The position numbers were made by a program, and so were the translations under genes. The notes under the pieces are model-generated. The model was not told where the DNA came from. It did no database searches and saw nothing but the letters and a program-made list of their open reading frames with translations. A stretch of 64,000 nucleotides of DNA, taken from positions 24,752,130-24,816,129 of the forward strand of contig OZ026520.1 of the NCBI GenBank assembly GCA_964019695.1, in the 5' to 3' direction. Shown here piece after piece: positions 57,545 through 64,000 of this stretch (the stretch's first letter is position 1; each line of letters opens with the position of its first letter). Origin of the DNA: Loripinus fragilis (lineage: Eukaryota > Mollusca > Bivalvia > Lucinida > Lucinidae).

Positions 57545-59048
57545 GTAAGTGTCAATGTCTCTGCTAGGGTACAAGTCTTGTCTGTATGCAAGAAACTGGT
57601 TGATGACTCTTTATAAAGCTAATCGTTATAGCACTCGTTTGGATATAGAATATACTTACTTCTTGCTCCCAAAATTTAGAATTTAAGAAAGCAATTAGGT
57701 CATTTTTCTTAAATTAGAGTGGGTAATAATGAATATATTTTCATATTTCTGTTTCAAAACAACGTTGTGCAGCATGCCTGTTCATCTTTTTTGAAAAATT
57801 TATTGTCACCTGTATGAGGGAAAGAGTTTTTCTTAAAGTTTACCAAAAACTTATGGTCATTGAGATTAAAGCATTTGTTTTAAAAGTACCTATAGAATGG
57901 GGGACATTTGCAAATTCTGGGGGACACACAAAATCTATCCGATTTTTACCTGTTAAATTGAATATAGTTTTCGGGAAGTTTCTGTTAGTTTTTTATGAAA
58001 TTTTTAGCTCCATGTCAAAGTTTTGGCTCGATAAGGGGTGTAGGTGACAGTGAAGTAGTTTCTGCCATTGTTGTAGTTTTGAATTCACTGGTGGCAAATT
58101 CACTTTTTTCTATATTCAAATAGCTTCTGGCCTTCTGCTGAATAAAATTTTGCTTTTTCTGCCATTGTTGTTGCATTGGACTGGTTAATTAATCAATACC
58201 TGATGCGACATTTATCGTCAGTAAATACCACAAGCACAGTCTAAATTGCGCTATTTACATCCCTTAACTAGGTTATGCTATATACGGAAATTGTTTTAAA
58301 TAGCAAAAAAAAAAAATCAGCAGATTTTCGATGGTGCGCCCATAGGGCCGTACTGGGTGCGTTCTTAAGTGACACTGATGGTAAAATCACGGGAATCCTG
58401 CAATGCCGCGCTCTAGGCAGTACGCGGTTAAATGCCAGGTATTAGAATCAACATGTTTAGTAATGTTATGTAAAGACGTCAATAACAACATCACACATAT
58501 ATGGCAAAATCTTGACGTTTTCACACCAAAAACATGATTACAAAATAGTTTAACAACATATGATAAATAGAATCTAACATTCATGTGCTTGTATTATGGA
58601 ATTTATAAAACTCATTGGGAAAAAGCAATCTCTTTTTCTCCAAATCGTTTCAACATAAATTCTGTAGTACATGAGCACTCATGTTAGATCCTCTATGAGG
58701 CATCTAATGAAATCCACAGCAAATATTTACCTGAAGGAGTAAGGTCCAGATAAGTGAACTTTTTATGCGAAAAATTGTCCACCAGTTTAAACATGTTTTG
58801 GGTACTCAACGAACCATCTTGTCTGGTTCCAAACCTGGTGTTAGATACATCTTACTTTTTTAGACCACGATGCCAAGATGTCTCATGTCACTAATGTCCT
58901 GCATGAGGTTATTGGAGAAAACAAGATAAGGTTGAACAAACAGGTAAAACGAGCAGATCCAAACTTGTCATTTAACATTTCAAACAAGCTAGAGAAGCCA
59001 CACATGGAAGACTGGCTATCTTGTGATGTGTCTCATCTATTCTTGCAG
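57545..59048 (+). other. RAD52 intron 4 (1504 nt)
   Basis: Mostly AT-rich unique-looking sequence. About 58738-58850 resembles the left half of the CCAGATAAG-type MITE. An open frame runs from 58878 into the next exon, but its first 57 codons precede the acceptor and have no RAD52 similarity. Confidence 0.65.
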
Positions 59049-59167
59049 GATGGTATTCACCATGAGGATGTAGGGTATGGTGTTAGTGAAGGCATGAAGT
59101 CTAAGGCTCTGTCCCTTGAGAAGGCAAGGAAAGAGGCAGTTACTGATGGACTGAAAAGAGCTCTAAA
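59049..59167 (+). CDS. RAD52: RAD52, fifth coding exon (residues 98-136 plus 2 nt)
   Basis: Reads [20 protein letters not shown], then [19 protein letters not shown], the most conserved helix-turn part of the annealing domain. Lys114 corresponds to human Lys133 (outer site). Lys133-Arg134 correspond to Lys152-Arg153 (inner groove). The acceptor TATTCTTGCAG lies exactly at the family boundary LK|DG. The donor is CTAAA|GTAAGA, leaving two bases of a Lys codon. Confidence 0.97.
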
Positions 59168-59399
59168 GTAAGAGTATGACTAGTTCTCTGTAACTTTTCA
59201 AGTCCTACTTCCAAAAATAGGGCAGTAAGTTTGTCACCATTTTCAAAAAATCTTTGAAAACAATGGGCCACTTATATACTTTTCTTGTCCAACTGCTAGG
59301 TCAAGGTCATAGCAAGAGATCAAAGGTCACAATATCATGTACATATAGTTTATGCAGACTTTGTGTCTGCTCCATATCTCCTGATCACTGCTCTGTGTA

Positions 59400-59534
59400 T
59401 AATCCTTGTTCGCACAGGCTTGAAAAATACTTGAATTTAGAGGGCTTTCTTGAAAAGCTCTTGAAAATAAATCTGTCTTGAAAAGTACTGAAAATCACCA
59501 AAAGCCTTGAAAAGTCCTTGAATTCTTTTTTTTT
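59400..59534. mobile_element. CCTTGAAAAG-word element, left part
   Basis: Contains AATCCTTGTTCGCACAGGCT and iterated CTTGAAAA words, the inverse of the CAAGGAC elements. Its right part (61840-62060) lies beyond the nested Helitron-like insertion. Confidence 0.5.
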
Positions 59535-61795
59535 CATGCCCCCAAAGGAACTTTGGGAGGCATATAGTAATCGCACCGTCCGTCTGTCCGTCCCGCTTCG
59601 TGTCCGGTGCATATCTCCTATATTATTTGATGTAGGAATCCCGAATTTGGTGTGTGGATGCATCTTGGGATGGCGGAGTGTGGCATACCATTTTCAGGTC
59701 ACTGTGACCTTGACCTCTGACCTAGTTTTTAGAATAATTGTGTACGGAGCATATATATATCTCTTATATCATTTGAGGTAGGAATCTCAAATTTGGTGTG
59801 TGGATGCATCTTGGGATGACAAAGTGTCGCGTACCATAATTGGGTCACTGTGACCATGAACTTGACCTCTGACCTAGTTTCTTGAAGCTGCATTGAGTCT
59901 TGTGCTTATCTCCTATATTCTTTGAGATAGGAATTCCAAATTTGGTGTGTAAATGCATCTTGGGATGACAAAGTGCCAAATACCATTTTTGGGTCACTGT
60001 GACCTTGACCTCTGACCTAGTTTAAGAATTATTGTGTCCGGAGCATATCTCTTATATTCATTGAGGTTGGAATTCCAAATTTGGTGTGTGGATGCTTCTT
60101 GGGATGACGACATGTCATATTTCATTTTTGGGTCACTGTGACCTTGACCTCTGACCTAGTTTTAAGAATAATCATGTCCGGAGCATATCTCTTATATTAT
60201 TTAAGGTAGGAATCTCAAATTTGGTGTGTGGTTGCATCTTGGAATGACAAAGTGTAGCAAACCATGATTGGGTCACTGTGGCCTTGAACTTGACCTCTGA
60301 CCTAGTTTCTAGAAACTGCATTGAGTCTGGTGCATATCTCCTATTCTTGGAAATAGGGATTCCAAATTCAATGTGTAAATGCATCTTGGGATGACGGAGT
60401 GTCACATACCATTTTCAGGTCACTGTGACCTTGACCTTTACCTCTGACCTAGTTTTAAGAATTTTTGTGTCCGGGACATATCTCTTATATTCTTTGAGGT
60501 AGGAAATCCAAATTTGGTGTGCATATGCATCTTGGGATGGCAGAGTGTCACATACCATTTTTGGGTCACTGTGCCCTTGACCTCTGACCTAGTTTTAAGA
60601 ATTATTGTGTCCGGAGCCTATCTCTTATATTATTTGAGATAGGAATCCCAAATTTGGTGTGTGGATGCATCTTGGGAACATGGAAATTTGTGTACCATTA
60701 TTGGTCACCAAGACCTTGACCTTTGACCTAGTGTTTAGAATAATCATGTCCTGAGCATATCTCTTATATTATTGAAAGTAGGAATCCCAAATTTGATGTG
60801 TGGATGCATCTTTGGATGGCGGAGTGTCACATACCATTTTCGGGTCACTTTGACCTTTGACCTAGTTTGTAGAATAATCATGTCCAGAACATATCTCTTA
60901 TATTATTTGAAATGGGAATCCCAAATTTTGTGTGTTGATGCATCTTGGGATGGTGGAGTGTCGTGCACCATTTACGGGTCACTGTGACCTTAAACTTGAC
61001 CTCTGACCTCGTTTTTAGAATAATTATATTTGGAGCTTATCTCTATTATTCTTTGAGGTAGGAATCCCAAGTTTGGAGTGATAATGCAGCTTGGATTGGC
61101 GGATTGTCCTGTTCGTTTTCCTGTCATTGTGACCTTGACCTATGACCTAATTTCTAGAATCGGCATTACTTCTATATTCTTTGAGGTAGGAATTCCAAAT
61201 TTGGTGTGTGGATGCTTCTTGGGATGGCCAAGTGTTGCATACCATTTTTGGGTCACTGAGACCTTGACCTCTGACCTAGTTTTTAGAATGATCATGTTTG
61301 GAGCATTTCTTCTATATTATTTGAGCTAGGAATCCCAAATTTGGTGTGTGGTTTCATCTTTGGATGGCAGAGTGTCATGTATCAGTTTTGTGACCATGAC
61401 TTAATTTCTAGAATAATCCTGTCAGGAGCATATCTCATATTGTTTGAGGGAGGAATTCCAAATTTGCTGTATGGATACATCTTTGGATGCTGATGTGTCG
61501 CATACCATTTGTAGGTCACTGCGATCTTTACCTATGACATAGTTTCTAGATTAATTGTGTCTGGAGCATATCTCCTATATTATTTGATGTAAGAATCCCG
61601 AATTTGGTGTGTTGATTCCTCTTGGGATGGCGGAGTGGTGCATACCATTTTGGGTATTTTTGACCTTAACATTGACTTCTGGCCTCATTCTAGGTTTTTC
61701 GTGTCTGGAGCATATCTCCTATATTACAGCTAACTTTCCTCAAATGTGTCTTATGCTAGACCAATTCCTTTGAGGGCATTCGTCACTTGACTGTG
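59535..61795 (+). mobile_element. Helitron-like (pearl-type) element with about 15 tandem core units
   Basis: 5' hairpin GCCCCCAAAGGAACTTTGGG (59538-59560), CCGTCCGTCTGTCCGTCC microsatellite, then about 15 units of about 140 bp with GGTAGGAATCCCAAATTTGG, GGATGCATCTTGGGATG and TGACCTTGACCTCTGACCTA, then a short non-core 3' region (61725-61795). Largest array in the RAD52 gene. Confidence 0.7.
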
Positions 61796-61839
61796 ACATT
61801 TCTTGTTTCTGTAGGACTTAGCACTGTTGATAGAGACCT

Positions 61840-62060
61840 AAATCAGTATAAAATTGTTGTGCCTTTATTTGGTGCAGCGTATGCTGCAACAAATATAGGC
61901 ACAGCAATTTTATACTAATTTTCCAGTACTCATGTCTCCATTATTTCAGTCTAGCATTTCTGAAGTAGATTTTTAACACTTAGATCAGTATTTTTCATTA
62001 AATTTTAAGTCCTTGAAAACTGTTGGAGAGGCTTTTAGAAGTCCTTGAAAAGCAAAATGT
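61840..62060. mobile_element. CAAGGAC-type element, right part with hairpin
   Basis: Palindrome 61845-61916 (CCTTTATTTGGTGCAGCGT and inverse), then TCCTTGAAAACTGTTGGAGAG and AGTCCTTGAAAAG. Confidence 0.55.
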
Positions 62061-62246
62061 ACAAGTTGTCATCATGGCATCAAAGACTCAGATCAGTCTG
62101 CACATCAATGCAGACTGATCAGTCTTTAATGGATGTCCTATGAGAAGCCAAGGGTCTAACATTTCTTCAGGCAGAAAACTTAAGAAGCCTCTGATCAGTA
62201 TGTGCAGATGTACAGACTGATTTCAATCTATACTGGTTATTTGCAG

Positions 62247-62322
62247 GAGTTTTGGTAATGCCATGGGTAACTGTCTTGGTGATAAAGATTACTTGAAGTG
62301 TATCAACAGAGCACCCAAACCA
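62247..62322 (+). CDS. RAD52: RAD52, sixth coding exon (residues 137-162)
   Basis: Completes the split Lys137 (human Arg156, inner groove; charge conserved) and reads SFGNAMGNCLGDKDYLKCIN then RAPKP, matching human [20 protein letters not shown]. Acceptor TGGTTATTTGCAG and donor CCA|GTAAGT are good, and the exit is phase 0. Numbering differs from human by a constant 19, so no residue is gained or lost across six exons. The C-terminal RPA- and RAD51-binding half lies right of the window. Confidence 0.95.
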
Positions 62323-62417
62323 GTAAGTTGTTGAATAATTTCTTTCTGACAGGACAAAATGTGTACCTTGTTACTGGTGTGTGCAAACATTCAAAATTGT
62401 TTTGCTATGTGTTCATA

Positions 62418-62600
62418 GGTCCAGATAAGTATCGTTTCCGCACCTAAAATTGCATTACTTACCCATCAATTAAAACATGTGTTTTGGGTGCTCAAAAGAA
62501 GCGTCTCATTGAGACAGTTCTTATGAGTACCCACAACATATGTTTTGGTTGAGAAATAAGAAAAATAATTTTCCAGTACACACTCTTATCTGGAGGCCTG
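62418..62600. mobile_element. CCAGATAAG-type palindromic MITE, full-length reference copy
   Basis: Ends GGTCCAGATAAG / CTTATCTGGAGGCC. The whole 183 bp is an imperfect palindrome centred on GTCTCATTGAGAC. Internal pair AAACATGTGTTTTGGGTGCT / AGTACCCACAACATATGTTT. Confidence 0.65.
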
Positions 62601-62712
62601 GTGTTGTGTGAGAACCCATTAGAAGTGAATGCCATTTGTGCATATTCAAAGATTAGCAACATTTCCTATCTTCACTTTTAGATAATCAAAAGTGTGTAAT
62701 GGGTTGACACAT

Positions 62713-63777
62713 CGTCGCTTCAGTGTTATAGTGTTCTATCTACCATGGCACAAATTTTGAGAAAAATGAGTTTAAAAATTTTAGCATCCATATTTTTGAA
62801 TCATCATTTATCACAGACCTTTGAATCATACCAGAGGATTTAAATATATACATACAGTGTAAATGACCTTGGTTTGAAGAATTTTTACAGTAATATGGAA
62901 TTTACGGACATTTTACAGTTTGCAGATAGAACATTATGCCCTAAAAATCGCCTTCTGCGTTCAGTGCTATAGTGTTCTATATAATCCTACAGCTTATTAT
63001 TCTGTTTATGGAGTCATTTCGTATACTAGTCTAAACAGAAATGATTATTTGTACTTAAAAGTAGCAGATTTAATCATTTGTTTGGCATAACAGTAACAAA
63101 CCGCATGGATTATGCCATCAAAATTTTTGTTAGGGAGGTAATCTGTTTCTACAGTTAATTTTTCTGTCAATGGGCTCAATTTGCATAATATTTTAGACTG
63201 AACTGATTATTTGGACCTAAAAGTGGCAGATTTAACCATTGATTTGTAATAACATCAACAAATAACTTCAATTAAAGCAGTTGAAATATGTGTAAGGGAG
63301 GTAATCTGTTTCTACAGCTAATTACCCAGTCCATGGATCAATTTGCATAACATTTTTTACTGAGTGGATTATTTTGACCTAAAAGTAGCCAATAGAGCCA
63401 TTAGTACATCATAACACTGACAAACCACTTCAATTTAGGATATTTAAATATATGTAAGGGAGGTAACTGAAATTTTTAGCAATTTCTCCAAGGGAATTGA
63501 CTTTCGGTAGATAGAACAGTATGACACTGAACTCACTCAGTCACGTGACATAATTATCATTGGCCATTGGATGAAAATCACTTACAAACTATAGCACTGA
63601 ACAAAATTGTCTTTTTGTAGATAGAACAGAAAAGCACAGCAATTTTAAGTTTACTTGGAGGAGATAGGCAAATGAAACTTTCACCAGTATATAGAACATT
63701 TGATTCCCTTTCCAACGGTATGCATAACTCATTTTTGACCAAAATGTCACTTAGAACACTATAGCACTGAAGCGATG
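62713..63777. mobile_element. CGCTTCAGTG-ended DNA element with 4-bp TSD
   Basis: TIRs of 26 bp (CGTCGCTTCAGTGTTATAGT and on; two mismatches), flanked by ACAT (62709-62712, 63778-63781). TTCAGTGCTATAGTGTTCTA recurs internally in both orientations (about 62958, 63585), and three units contain GGGAGGTAATCTGTTTCTAC. No transposase. Confidence 0.65.
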
Positions 63778-64000
63778 ACATGCTTGACATAACTGCTAAA
63801 GGTCACGTATGCCAGCCAAAATAACACCAATACACACACAGTGAGGTAAAAATAAACAGATTTATGCCATGGTATGTTTAGCAAACAATAAGACATGTTG
63901 TCACATAACTAAATTTTGTTCCTAGCAGGGACTGAGATAAAACTCATGATGTTTCATTGCTCTGCTGAGACCTGTCCATCATATTTCTAATTGCAATTGT

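Larger units (their letters stand above)
59168..62246 (+). other. RAD52 intron 5 (3079 nt)
   Basis: Dominated by the tandem-core Helitron-like element (about 59535-61795) inserted in a CCTTGAAAAG-word element. Also holds a hairpin at 61845-61916 and a small GATCAGTCTGC hairpin (62090-62130). Confidence 0.75.
62323..64000 (+). other. RAD52 intron 6, partial
   Basis: Contains a full palindromic MITE (62418-62600) and a TIR element with 4-bp duplication (62713-63777). The last 220 nt show nothing recognisable, and no further RAD52 exon was seen before the window ends. Confidence 0.7.

Noticed and set aside
58878..59048. Open frame leading into RAD52 exon 5, which could be read as a longer exon or alternative start
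   Set aside because: A strong acceptor lies at 59038-59048 and the family boundary LK|DG falls exactly there. The 57 upstream codons have no RAD52 similarity.

Overview
The window is animal nuclear DNA, most likely from a bivalve mollusc. It is AT-rich, intron-rich and dominated by mobile-element debris. The bivalve call rests on repeat style: (CCGT)n-bearing elements with hairpin ends and tandem cores of the pearl / Helitron-like type, an AGCTCACC-hairpin repeat, tRNA-derived SINEs, and hundreds of base pairs of Jockey/CR1-like LINE remains. No bacterial gene organisation is present, and most open frames are chance or transposon-derived.

Two host genes are supported exon by exon. On the minus strand, three coding exons (22849-23820, 17032-17418, 600-698) join in phase 0 into 486 codons of an ERC/ELKS/CAST active-zone scaffold; the gene continues past the left edge. 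On the plus strand, six coding exons (46005-46031, 51596-51697, 53759-53852, 57477-57544, 59049-59167, 62247-62322) join into 162 codons of RAD52, covering most of its DNA-annealing domain; the gene continues past the right edge. The two genes are divergent, with start codons about 22 kb apart. From memory, human RAD52 and ERC1 are also adjacent and divergent on 12p13.33, so this looks like deeply conserved head-to-head linkage stretched here by transposon insertion.

Layout. 1-23820: ERC exons and introns with many palindromic MITEs, Helitron-like elements (4597-5588, 13947-16290), two large CAGG-ended non-autonomous DNA elements (3087-3861, 14347-15535), a mariner-like element (11281-12189) and a duplicated perfect palindrome beside exon 2. 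23821-46004: intergenic, a mosaic of broken LINEs on both strands, a 2.3 kb DNA element inside a LINE endonuclease, a minisatellite of about 14 units (26640-29160), microsatellites, an 85-bp foldback with a 9-bp target duplication, and a LINE split by a CAGG-ended element. 45940-46031: RAD52 promoter-proximal region with an E2F/CDE-CHR-like site and a tiny first coding exon. 46032-64000: RAD52 exons and introns, with a 1.75 kb inverted repeat in intron 3 and a large Helitron-like array in intron 5.

The two genes act in different processes (synaptic or cortical scaffolding; single-strand annealing repair), so their linkage is not a functional operon. I see no new multi-gene system. The most interesting signals are the conserved gene pair, the RAD52 start region, and several structurally coherent transposon families with exact target duplications.
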